From contig CAWAXG010000058.1 of the NCBI GenBank assembly GCA_963785755.1, positions 62,001 through 126,000 on the forward strand: a stretch of 64,000 bases of DNA. The letters are read 5' to 3'. The notes beneath the pieces are model-generated. The model did no database searches. It worked only from the letters and a program-made list of their open reading frames with translations, and was not told the DNA's origin. Position 1 is the first letter of the stretch, and every line of letters begins with the position of its first letter. Shown one piece after another: positions 44,434 through 52,409 of this stretch. Origin of the DNA: JACCXG01 sp963785755. GTDB lineage: Bacteria > Acidobacteriota > Vicinamibacteria > Vicinamibacterales > 2-12-FULL-66-21. Position numbers and translations under genes: made by a program.

Positions 44434-46230
44434 GTGCGCCGTCTGCGCGAACGGAACGAATGGAAGTTCTTCGCGGTCCTCCCGAAGGCCGACTGGCGGT
44501 TGGCCGTGGCCTGGTGGAGTGTGCTCGCGCTTCGCGGCGTCCTGCCCGCCGTCTTCGCGATCGCGATGGGCGCGCTGGTTGGCGCGGTGCAGCGGGGCGA
44601 CCGGCTCACCGGTCCGCTCGCCCTGGCCGGCGTGGTCTTCATGCTGCTCCAGGTGTTGAGTCCGATCCATCAGGCGATCGGCACCAACCTGGGCGATCGC
44701 GTGGCCGCGTGGCTCTACGACCGCCTGACCGAGGCGTGCGTGCATCCACCCGGGATGAACCATCTCGAGGATCCGTCGCTCACGAACGATTTGATCGCCG
44801 CGCGCGATTTCGATCTCGGCATCACCGGCCCGCCGATTTCGATCTCGATGGATTTCATTGCCGACGGGCTCGTCGAGATGATTGCCGGCCTGGCCTGTAC
44901 CGTCGTGCTCTTCGGCTACGCCTGGTGGGCGCCGCTGCTGCTCGGCGGGGCGTGGCTCGTGACCCACTGGCTGCTCCGCGAGAGCGCGATCTGGCAGGAC
45001 CGCAATACCGCCGAAGTGAAGAGTGCGCAGCGCGACGCGAATTATGCGTTCCGGCTCGCGGTCGATCCCGCGCCCGCCAAAGAGGTCCGGCTGTTCGGTC
45101 TCGTCGGCTGGACGATCGATCGCTTCGTCAATCGGCGCACGCGGCTGCACACCCTGCAGTACGAGGCGACCCGGCTGCGTGAACGGCCGCTGGCCTGGAG
45201 CGTGGTCCTGCTCGTCGGCGCCAACACGCTCCTGTTCTGGTCGCTCGCGACCGACGCGGTGAACGATCGGCTCACGCTCGCCGAGGTCGTCATCTATGCC
45301 CAGAGCGCCGTCGGCGCGTCCGCGATTGCGTTCGGCGGCTTGAGCTGGGCCCTCGACGGCGCCGCCTCGCCGGTCGCGGCCGTGCTGCGGCTCGAAGCGG
45401 CGATGGCTCCCGCCGGCGCGCTGCCGGCAGGCACTGAAGCTGCGGACGGCATGCCCGCACGGGAGATCCGGTTCCGCGATCTCACGTTCGCGTACCCGGG
45501 CGGCGCTCCGGTCCTGGATCACTTCGATCTCATCATTCCCGCCGGCTCCTCGCTCGCCATCGTGGGGCAGAACGGCGCGGGCAAGACCACGCTTGCGAAG
45601 CTGCTGTGCCGGTTGTACGACCCGCAGTCGGGGGGGATCGAGATCGACGGCCGCGACCTGCGGGGCCTGTCGCTCGAGTCGTGGCGCAGCCGCGTGACCG
45701 CCGTGTTTCAGGACTTCATCCGCTTCGAGCTGCCGCTGCGCACCAACGTCGCGCCCGCCGGTGCGCCCGATGACGCGGTGACGGCGGCGCTGGCCTCGGC
45801 CGGCGCCGCGAACCTCGCGAGCCTCGACACGGTGCTCAATCGCGGCTACGAAGGGGGAACGGATCTCTCCGGCGGGCAGTGGCAGCGCGTCGCGCTCGCG
45901 CGGGCGCTGTGTGCGGTCCGGCTCGGCGCCGGCCTCGTGCTCCTCGACGAACCGACGGCGCAGCTCGACGTCCGCGGGGAAGCCGAGATCTTCGATCGCA
46001 TCCTCTCCGCGACGCGCCACTGCACGACCATTCTCATCTCACATCGCTTCTCGACGGTGCGCCACGCCGATCGGATCTGCGTGCTGGAACAGGGGCGCGT
46101 CATCGAGCTCGGCACGCACGACGAGCTGATGGCCAGGGGCGGCCGCTACCGGACGATGTTCGAACTGCAGGCGCAGCGCTTCACCGAGGCCGCCGAAGAA
46201 GAAGGGAGGACATATGACGTCCTCAGTTGA
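44434..46230 (+). CDS. ABC exporter half-transporter, subunit 1
   Basis: The 598-residue protein starts at a GTG (MRRLRERNEWKFF). Six membrane helices are spread over residues 20-320, followed by the nucleotide-binding domain: Walker A GQNGAGKTT near residue 382, the Q-loop in VTAVFQDFIRF, signature LSGGQWQRVALAR near 478, Walker B GLVLLDEPTAQLD near 505, and an H-loop in ILISHRFSTV. It is a complete half-transporter. The next gene overlaps by 17 bp and encodes a second half, so the two probably form a heterodimer. Similar pairs export peptides, lipids or drugs; no precursor peptide or modifying enzyme was seen to point to a substrate. Confidence 0.92.
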   Translation: MRRLRERNEWKFFAVLPKADWRLAVAWWSVLALRGVLPAVFAIAMGALVGAVQRGDRLTGPLALAGVVFMLLQVLSPIHQAIGTNLGDRVAAWLYDRLTEACVHPPGMNHLEDPSLTNDLIAARDFDLGITGPPISISMDFIADGLVEMIAGLACTVVLFGYAWWAPLLLGGAWLVTHWLLRESAIWQDRNTAEVKSAQRDANYAFRLAVDPAPAKEVRLFGLVGWTIDRFVNRRTRLHTLQYEATRLRERPLAWSVVLLVGANTLLFWSLATDAVNDRLTLAEVVIYAQSAVGASAIAFGGLSWALDGAASPVAAVLRLEAAMAPAGALPAGTEAADGMPAREIRFRDLTFAYPGGAPVLDHFDLIIPAGSSLAIVGQNGAGKTTLAKLLCRLYDPQSGGIEIDGRDLRGLSLESWRSRVTAVFQDFIRFELPLRTNVAPAGAPDDAVTAALASAGAANLASLDTVLNRGYEGGTDLSGGQWQRVALARALCAVRLGAGLVLLDEPTAQLDVRGEAEIFDRILSATRHCTTILISHRFSTVRHADRICVLEQGRVIELGTHDELMARGGRYRTMFELQAQRFTEAAEEEGRTYDVLS

Positions 46231-48046
46231 GCGCGCCGCGGTCGCACCCGATCCGCTGCCGCCGGCGTTGTCCTCGATGTGGCGGCTCTGCAAGCTGGGA
46301 TATCGCCACGAGCCGCGGCTGATGCTCGCCGCGTTCGTGCTCTCGCAGCTGGCAGCGCTGCCCGATGCGCTCATCGCGCTGTGGCTGATGCTGCTCGGCG
46401 AAGGCATCCTGGCCGACCGGCCGGGCCTCGTCCGCATCGCCGCCATCGGCCTCGGCATCTCGGCGACTGCGACCTGGTTCCTGCGTACGGTGAGTACCCG
46501 CGTCCAGCGGCGATTCCGCGACAGAATCACGATCGCGCTCGAGTCGCACGTCGCGCGGCTGCAGGCGTCGATTCCGACGATTGCGCACCACGAGCGTCCC
46601 GACTATCTGGATCGGCTCGAGATGCTGCGCGATCAGGTGTTCGTGCTCGACCACATGTACCTGTCGCTGTTTTCGACGTGCGGCTGGATCCTGCGGCTCG
46701 CCGTCACGGTGGCACTCCTCGCGTCGATCCATCCCGCCCTCGTGCTGCTCGCGGTCTTCGCGATTCCGACGGTGCTCACCTCGACCTGGCGCCCGGCGGT
46801 CGAGCGCGCCGCGCTCGAGGGCGCGGCCCAGGCCAATCGCCTGGCGCGTCACCTGTTCACGATCGCGACGACCGCGGCGCCCGGGAAGGAAGTGAGGGTC
46901 ACGGGGATCGGCAATCGCCTGGTCGACCAGCGTCGCGAGGCGTGGGAACGCGGCTATGCGCCGGTCTCCTCCGTGCGGTGGAGCTCCGCCGCATGGCACA
47001 CCGCGGCCTGGGCGGTCTTCGGCGCCGCGTATGTCGGCGCCGTGGTCTTCGTGTCGTCGGGGCTCGGATCTCCTCCCGGCGACGTCCTGCTCGTGCTCGC
47101 CGCGGGATCGCGGCTGTCGGCGTACATCGGCGCGACGGTCGGCGAGCTTGGCTACCTTCGCGGATTCTGGATGGACGGATCGCGGCGGCTCGCCTGGCTC
47201 GAGGACTATGCGACCGCGCTCGCGGCATCGGCCGACCGTCCCGCGCCCGCCGCGCTGAAGCAAGGCATTCGCCTGGATCGCGTGTCGTTCGCCTACCCCG
47301 GAACGTCGCGGCTGGTGCTGGACGGCGTGTCGCTGTCGCTGCCCGCCGGAGCCGTCGTGGCGGTGGTCGGCGAAAACGGCGCAGGGAAAACCACGCTCGT
47401 GAAACTGCTGGCCAGGATGTACGAGCCATCGTCTGGCGCGATCTTCGTCGACGAGACGCCGCTCGCCCGCATCGCCGCTGACGAATGGCGCTCGAGGCTG
47501 GCCGGCGCCTTTCAGGATTTCTTCCGCTTCGAGCTGCCGGCCCGTCACACGGTCGGTCTTGGCGACGTGCCACGCAGGGACGATCTGCCTGCAATCCAGA
47601 CCGCGGTCGAGCGTGCCGGCGCCCGCGACGTCGTGGAACGCCTGCCGAGCGGACTCGACACGCAGCTCGGACCGACCTGGCCGGGAGGCGTCGAAGTCTC
47701 GTTCGGGCAATGGCAGAAGCTGGCACTCGCGCGCGGCTTCATGCGGGATCGGCCGCTGCTGCTGACGCTCGACGAGCCGACGGCCGCTCTCGACGCCGAA
47801 ACCGAGCACGCGCTGTTCGAGAAATACGCGGCGGCCACCCGCGCCGCCAATCCCGACGGCCGCATCACCGTCCTCGTGTCACACCGGTTCTCGACCGTCC
47901 GCATGGCCGATCTGATCGTCGTCCTCGACGGCGCCCGCGTCGTCGAGGTCGGGACTCACGAGGAGCTTGTGTCGAGGGGGGGCACGTACGGGGAGTTGTA
48001 TGGGATTCAGGCGCGGGCTTACCAGAGTGGGAGTCACGGGAGTTGA
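46214..48046 (+). CDS. ABC exporter half-transporter, subunit 2 (SFGQ signature)
   Basis: The 610-residue protein starts MTSSVERAAV inside the previous gene, and translation is probably coupled. It has six membrane helices (residues 35-320) and an ATPase domain with Walker A GENGAGKTT near 388, LAGAFQDFFRF, a signature VSFGQWQKLALARG near 496, and Walker B LLLTLDEPTAALD near 517. The signature has Phe where the second position of SGGQ is usually Gly, while subunit 1 has a regular SGGQ. In heterodimeric exporters one degenerate site is common, so the pair probably has one strong and one weak ATPase site. The substrate is unknown. Confidence 0.92.
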   Translation: MTSSVERAAVAPDPLPPALSSMWRLCKLGYRHEPRLMLAAFVLSQLAALPDALIALWLMLLGEGILADRPGLVRIAAIGLGISATATWFLRTVSTRVQRRFRDRITIALESHVARLQASIPTIAHHERPDYLDRLEMLRDQVFVLDHMYLSLFSTCGWILRLAVTVALLASIHPALVLLAVFAIPTVLTSTWRPAVERAALEGAAQANRLARHLFTIATTAAPGKEVRVTGIGNRLVDQRREAWERGYAPVSSVRWSSAAWHTAAWAVFGAAYVGAVVFVSSGLGSPPGDVLLVLAAGSRLSAYIGATVGELGYLRGFWMDGSRRLAWLEDYATALAASADRPAPAALKQGIRLDRVSFAYPGTSRLVLDGVSLSLPAGAVVAVVGENGAGKTTLVKLLARMYEPSSGAIFVDETPLARIAADEWRSRLAGAFQDFFRFELPARHTVGLGDVPRRDDLPAIQTAVERAGARDVVERLPSGLDTQLGPTWPGGVEVSFGQWQKLALARGFMRDRPLLLTLDEPTAALDAETEHALFEKYAAATRAANPDGRITVLVSHRFSTVRMADLIVVLDGARVVEVGTHEELVSRGGTYGELYGIQARAYQSGSHGS

Positions 48047-48063
48047 GCAGTGAAGGCACGACC

Positions 48064-48181
48064 CTGCGCTTCGCGCCGCACGAAGGGCACGACGGCACGA
48101 CGGCACGAAGGATCCGTTGGGCCATCTGTTAAGTCTTCGTGCCGTCGTGCCTTCGTGCCGTCGTGCGGCGCGATAGCGCGA
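48064..48181. repeat. CACGACGGCACGAAG-type repeat, reverse copy
   Basis: The left end CTGCGCTTCGCGCCGCACGA is followed by CACGACGGCACGACGGCACG words, a core AAGGATCCGTTGGGCCATCT, and complementary words ending GCGGCGCGATAGCGC. The ends and core match the copies at 14296, 50117 and 63434. It fills the gap between subunit 2 of the ABC exporter and the nucleotidyltransferase. Confidence 0.85.
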
Positions 48182-48221
48182 TGGTCGTAGCCAGTGTTGT
48201 GTAGTCACTCGAGCGCGAACA

Positions 48222-49145
48222 ATGAACCAGGACGCGATCAAGAAGAAGTACTCGGATGCCCTCGATGAGCTGCTCGAGAGCGTCAAGACCGACCGGTCGA
48301 TTCTGGCGACTATCCTCTGCGGCAGCCTGTCGCACGATATGGTCTGGGCGAAGTCCGATATCGATCTCGTCTTCGTGACCGTCGACGATCGGAAGACCGA
48401 AGGCAATGCCGTCGCGCTGAATGCCGATGGTGTCAACATCCACGCCTGGCTCGTCGCGCGCGGCGACTTCCGGAAGATGGTCGAGGGCTCCATCCGGAAT
48501 TCGTTCGCGCATTCGTTCCTCACGAAAGGGCGTCTGCTCTACACGCACGACCCGACGATCGCCGACCTGTGCGCGACGCTGACCCACATGGGCGAGCGCG
48601 ATCGGCAGGTACAGCTGCTGCGTGCCGCCACGCATGCGTTGCCGCCGTTGTACAAAGCGCACAAGTGGCTCGTGACGCGGGGCGACCTGGACTACGCGAG
48701 CCTGTGGGTGCTGTACGCGGCGACGCCGCTCGCGCAGATCGAGGTCATCGGCGCCGGCATGCTGGCCGATCGCGAGGTCATCCCGCAGGCGGCGACGCTC
48801 AATCCCGCCTTCTTCAAGCAGATCTATTCGGATCTCATCAACGCGCCGAAGACACGGAAGATCGTCGAGGCGGCGCTCGAGGCGATCGACGGCTACATCG
48901 CAGCCCGCGCGCCGCAGCTGTTCGCCGCCGTCCTTGCCTATCTCCGTGAGGTGGGCGACGTGCGGTCGGCGAGCGAGATCGAGAGCCACTTCAAGCGCAA
49001 CTTCGATGTCGGCGAAGTCATCACCGCCTGCGAGTACCTCGCCGACCAGGGGCTGATCGGGAAGGCCGCGGCGCCCATGCGTCTCACGAAGCGCAGCAAC
49101 GTCGCGGTCCAGGAGCTCGCGTTTTATTCACTCGAGGCTCGCTGA
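48222..49145 (+). CDS. Nucleotidyltransferase-domain protein with C-terminal helical part
   Basis: The 307-residue protein has an N-terminal nucleotidyltransferase motif: G34-S35-LSHDMVWAKSD46-I-D48-L. These are the GS and DxD residues that bind nucleotide and metal in the pol-beta superfamily. The middle part (residues 110-230) is helical, and the end (ESHFKRNFDVGEVITACEYLADQGLI) resembles a winged helix. The layout is of the aminoglycoside-adenylyltransferase-like or MNT-like kind, but no HEPN toxin gene is adjacent. The target is unknown. Its start lies about 40 bp after the repeat at 48064-48181. Confidence 0.8.
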   Translation: MNQDAIKKKYSDALDELLESVKTDRSILATILCGSLSHDMVWAKSDIDLVFVTVDDRKTEGNAVALNADGVNIHAWLVARGDFRKMVEGSIRNSFAHSFLTKGRLLYTHDPTIADLCATLTHMGERDRQVQLLRAATHALPPLYKAHKWLVTRGDLDYASLWVLYAATPLAQIEVIGAGMLADREVIPQAATLNPAFFKQIYSDLINAPKTRKIVEAALEAIDGYIAARAPQLFAAVLAYLREVGDVRSASEIESHFKRNFDVGEVITACEYLADQGLIGKAAAPMRLTKRSNVAVQELAFYSLEAR

Positions 49146-49225
49146 GGAAGAGGGTGCTCAGTCGGGGCAAGGGAGCTCCTCTCATTCACAGATGCTCATT
49201 CCTTGCTTGCTCCAGTGAGGCTCCT

Positions 49226-50095
49226 GTGAGCCAGGTGGACGTGATTCAGCCGGTGGGCTGCCCGAATTGCGGCGGCGACGTCACGGGCGCGTACTGCGCG
49301 GCCTGCGGGCAGAAGCAGAGCAGCGTCGATGTCACCGTCGGCGCGTTCGTTTCCGAAACGGCGCAGGAGCTCACCAGCTGGGACGGCAAGATTCCCGCGA
49401 CGCTCAGGGCGCTGTTCTTCCAGCCAGGCGTGCTGACCATTGACTTCCTCGCGGGGCGGCGGGCCCGGTGGCTGTCGCCGCTGCGGCTGTATCTGCTCTG
49501 CGGCGTCGCGTTCTTCGTCTGCCAGTCGCTGGTCGATGCGTTCACCTATCGCGGGAATGGCAGGCTCTCAGACCTCGTGACCCGGAATCCTGACGGCACG
49601 ATGACGCTGGCGCCCGAAGCGCGCGCCGCCATCGAGGGGGGACTGCCCGCGCGCATCTTCGGCATCGATCGCATGGAGCGTGCGGCCGCCAGGGCGGCAG
49701 AGTTCGACCGCGAGACCGAGTTCATCCTGCCCAAATCGATGTTCGTGCTGCTGCCCCTCTTCGCGCTGTTCACGCGGCTGGCGTGGGGAAGCCGTCTGCC
49801 GCGGTTTCCCGCGCATCTGTATTTCGCGTTGCATTTGCATGCGGCCTGGTTCGGCGCGCTCGCCCTGTCGACCATCGTCACCGCGTTCGCCCGGTCGGCG
49901 ACGCTCGAGACGGTCATCGGCGCCGCCGTCACAGTCTACGTTCTGGGCTACGGGATAGTGGCCGCGAGGCGGCTCTTCGGAGAGCCGTGGCAAAGAACCA
50001 TCGTCAAGTCCGCGGCCGTCGCGGTCGTGTACGCGATCTGCTTGTTCGCCATGAGCCTGGCGTTGGTCGCGTATGTGCTCGAGCGCCTCGACTAG
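49226..50095 (+). CDS. DUF3667-like membrane protein with zinc ribbon
   Basis: The 289-residue protein starts at a GTG (MSQVDVIQP), with GTGAGG upstream. A zinc ribbon with C12-x2-C15 and C24-x2-C27 opens the protein, then TLRALFFQPGVLTIDFLAGR and RWLSPLRLYLLCGVAFFVCQ, the signature of DUF3667. Four or five membrane helices follow. The function of the family is unknown. It is on the same strand as the nucleotidyltransferase, 80 bp downstream, and may be co-transcribed with it. An in-frame GTG at 49154 is less likely as start. Confidence 0.85.
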   Translation: MSQVDVIQPVGCPNCGGDVTGAYCAACGQKQSSVDVTVGAFVSETAQELTSWDGKIPATLRALFFQPGVLTIDFLAGRRARWLSPLRLYLLCGVAFFVCQSLVDAFTYRGNGRLSDLVTRNPDGTMTLAPEARAAIEGGLPARIFGIDRMERAAARAAEFDRETEFILPKSMFVLLPLFALFTRLAWGSRLPRFPAHLYFALHLHAAWFGALALSTIVTAFARSATLETVIGAAVTVYVLGYGIVAARRLFGEPWQRTIVKSAAVAVVYAICLFAMSLALVAYVLERLD

Positions 50096-50116
50096 AGCGC
50101 TAAATCGGTGGACGAC

Positions 50117-50230
50117 CGCGCTACCGCGCTCCACGAAGGCGCGAAGGCACGACGGCACGACGACGGTTAGATGTTTAAGAAAATCCTTCGTGCCTTCGTG
50201 ACGTCGTGCCGTCGTGCGGCGCGAAGCGCA
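50117..50230. repeat. CACGACGGCACGAAG-type repeat, forward copy
   Basis: The left end GCGCTACCGCGCTCCACGAA, arms of GAAGGCACGACGGCACGACG words, core AGATGTTTAAGAAAATCC, and right end GTGCGGCGCGAAGCGC. It lies between convergent genes (stops at 50095 and 50249) and could work as a bidirectional terminator. Confidence 0.85.
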
Positions 50231-50248
50231 GTGCTGCCGCCGTGCGAT

Positions 50249-52180
50249 TCACAGCGACTCTATCTGATCGAGCTCGAGCGCCTCGCTGTCCTCGTGCTCG
50301 CGCGAGTACTGCATCTGCCGTCGAACCATCCGGTAGTACGTGCCCCGAGCGCTCATCAGCTCTTCGTGCGTGCCTCTTTCGATGATTCTGCCGTCCTCCA
50401 TCAGCAGGATCAGGTCGGCGCGGCGGATGGTCGACAGACGATGCGCGATGACGAACGTGGTCCGGCCGGCGAGCAGCGTGGCCATCGACTCCTGAATCAG
50501 CTGTTCGCTCTCCGTGTCCAGGTTGCTCGTGGCCTCGTCCAGGATGAGGATCTGCGGCGACGCGAGCACGGCCCTCGCGATCGCCAGCCGCTGCTGCTGT
50601 CCGCCTGAGAGCTTGACGCCACGCTCGCCGATGAACGTCTCATAGCCCTCGGGCAGCCGCGCGATGAACTCGTGGGCGTTGGCCCGCCGCGCGGCGTCTT
50701 CCACTTCCTCGGCCGAGGCATCCTTCCGTCCGTAAGCGATGTTGTCCCGTGCCGATCCATCGAACAGGAACACGTCCTGCTGGACGATGGCCAGCAGCTT
50801 CCGGTAGGTGCTCAGGCGGAACTCGCGAATGTCGGTGCCGTTCAGGAGAATCCGTCCCCGCGTCGGATCGTGGAACCTGGCCACCAGATCGGTCACCGTC
50901 GTCTTGCCGGCGCCGCTGCGGCCGACGAGCGCGACGACCGCTCCACCCGGCACGACGACAGTGAAGTCACGGACGACCGGGTGCCCTTCGCGATACTCGA
51001 ACTCGACGTCCTCGAATCGGATTTCGTGCACGAGCGTGGGCGCGTTCCGCGCGTCCGGGCGGTCCGGCTTGTCGTTCTGCATGCCGAGCACTTCGAACAC
51101 CCGCTCCATGGCGGCGAGCGATCGCTGCAGCTCCGAGAACGAATTGACGATGTTCCATACCGGGTTCATCAGCAGGAAGGTGTACCACTGGAACGCCATG
51201 ATGTCGCCGATCGTGGCGCGGTTCATGACGTTCAGATATCCGCCGTACCAGACGATGACGACGTTCACCGCGGCAGTCAGGAGGCCCCACGACGTCCACA
51301 CGATGAGCTCACGGCGGTGCGCGAACAGCTCCTTCCGCAGCACGGTGTGCCGTCCCAGCATGTAGCCGACGAGCTCACGCGTTTCGCGCGCGAACGCGCG
51401 GACCACGCGGATGCCGGAGAAGGTCTCGCCCACGCGGCCGTCGATCGATTCGGCGTCCTTGCGGACGGATCGGTAGATCGGCCGGATACGCCGGGTGAAC
51501 GCGAAGCTCATCACCATCACCCCGGGGATGATGGTCAGCGCGGTGAGCGCCAGTCGCCAGTTCAGCACCATCAGGACGGTCACCGCGATGATCAGACGCA
51601 CCAGCGAGAGCGTCGGCGAGATGACCGCCATCTGCAGCAGGCCGGTCGTGGTTTCCACGTCGCCGGTCAGGCGCGACAGGATGCCGCCCGTCTTCATGTC
51701 CCACAGCTTCGATAACGGCAGATGCAGCAGTCGATCGAACAGCGACTGGCGCAGCGACAGCAGGACCTTCGCGTTCAACAGCTTCTGGCGGTAGTCCTTG
51801 AGCACGCGCGTGAGATTCGAGAGCAGGATCACCGCGACGAACACCGTGCCGGCGAGGTGCAGCGAGGAGAGCCTCGCGGCGGTATCCATGGAGGTGTTCA
51901 GCAGGACGCGATCGATGATGAACCGCATGAAGAGCGGCTCGATCATCTCCAGTCCCGCGACGATCAGCGCGAGGACGAAAACGCCGGCGAGCTCGAAGCG
52001 ATGCGGCCAGAGCCAGCGCAAATAGTCGCGCAAATAGTCGCGGCGTTTGCCGGACCACGGCATCGGCGACGCGGAGGGCGGCGATTCCTTTCCGGGCTCA
52101 GTCCCGTCGTCGAGCCGGCGCTGCTTGTAGTCCTGCACGAACGCCCGGTAACGCCGCCGCGAGGGTTGCGGGTGGCTCAT
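50249..52180 (-). CDS. MsbA-like ABC exporter
   Basis: The 643-residue protein has a 50-residue basic N-terminal extension, six membrane helices (about residues 60-330) and an ATPase domain. The ATPase domain shows Walker A GRSGAGKTT near residue 420, Q-loop AIVQQDVFLFDGS, signature LSGGQQQRLAIARAV, Walker B ILILDEATSNLD and FVIAHRLSTI. All catalytic residues are normal, so it can work as a homodimer. MsbA-like proteins export lipid A, lipids or drugs; which of these applies cannot be told. It is divergent from the ADOP gene at 52410; the 229 bp between them contain nothing else recognised and must hold both promoters. Confidence 0.92.
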   Translation of the reverse strand: MSHPQPSRRRYRAFVQDYKQRRLDDGTEPGKESPPSASPMPWSGKRRDYLRDYLRWLWPHRFELAGVFVLALIVAGLEMIEPLFMRFIIDRVLLNTSMDTAARLSSLHLAGTVFVAVILLSNLTRVLKDYRQKLLNAKVLLSLRQSLFDRLLHLPLSKLWDMKTGGILSRLTGDVETTTGLLQMAVISPTLSLVRLIIAVTVLMVLNWRLALTALTIIPGVMVMSFAFTRRIRPIYRSVRKDAESIDGRVGETFSGIRVVRAFARETRELVGYMLGRHTVLRKELFAHRRELIVWTSWGLLTAAVNVVIVWYGGYLNVMNRATIGDIMAFQWYTFLLMNPVWNIVNSFSELQRSLAAMERVFEVLGMQNDKPDRPDARNAPTLVHEIRFEDVEFEYREGHPVVRDFTVVVPGGAVVALVGRSGAGKTTVTDLVARFHDPTRGRILLNGTDIREFRLSTYRKLLAIVQQDVFLFDGSARDNIAYGRKDASAEEVEDAARRANAHEFIARLPEGYETFIGERGVKLSGGQQQRLAIARAVLASPQILILDEATSNLDTESEQLIQESMATLLAGRTTFVIAHRLSTIRRADLILLMEDGRIIERGTHEELMSARGTYYRMVRRQMQYSREHEDSEALELDQIESL

Positions 52181-52409
52181 CGGACGCCTCGCCGTGCGGT
52201 CTCATGCGGGCGAATCAATGGCGGGCGCCAGCTGGCTTGATGGGGGGTCATCGGGCTCCGGATGTTCGATCAGCATAGATCGACTGACGGGCTGGCGGCA
52301 TGCACCGGGGACAAGGCGACGCTGTGCATGTATCGAGCGGGTGACAGCATCGGCTTTCCCAGGCGATTCAGCACAAACCATTAAGGGACTGGCCTCGTCC
52401 AACGAACCG

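Noticed and set aside
48222..49145. A toxin-antitoxin system of the MNT-HEPN type
   Set aside because: The nucleotidyltransferase motif is present, but the protein is much larger than MNT antitoxins and no HEPN-domain gene is next to it.
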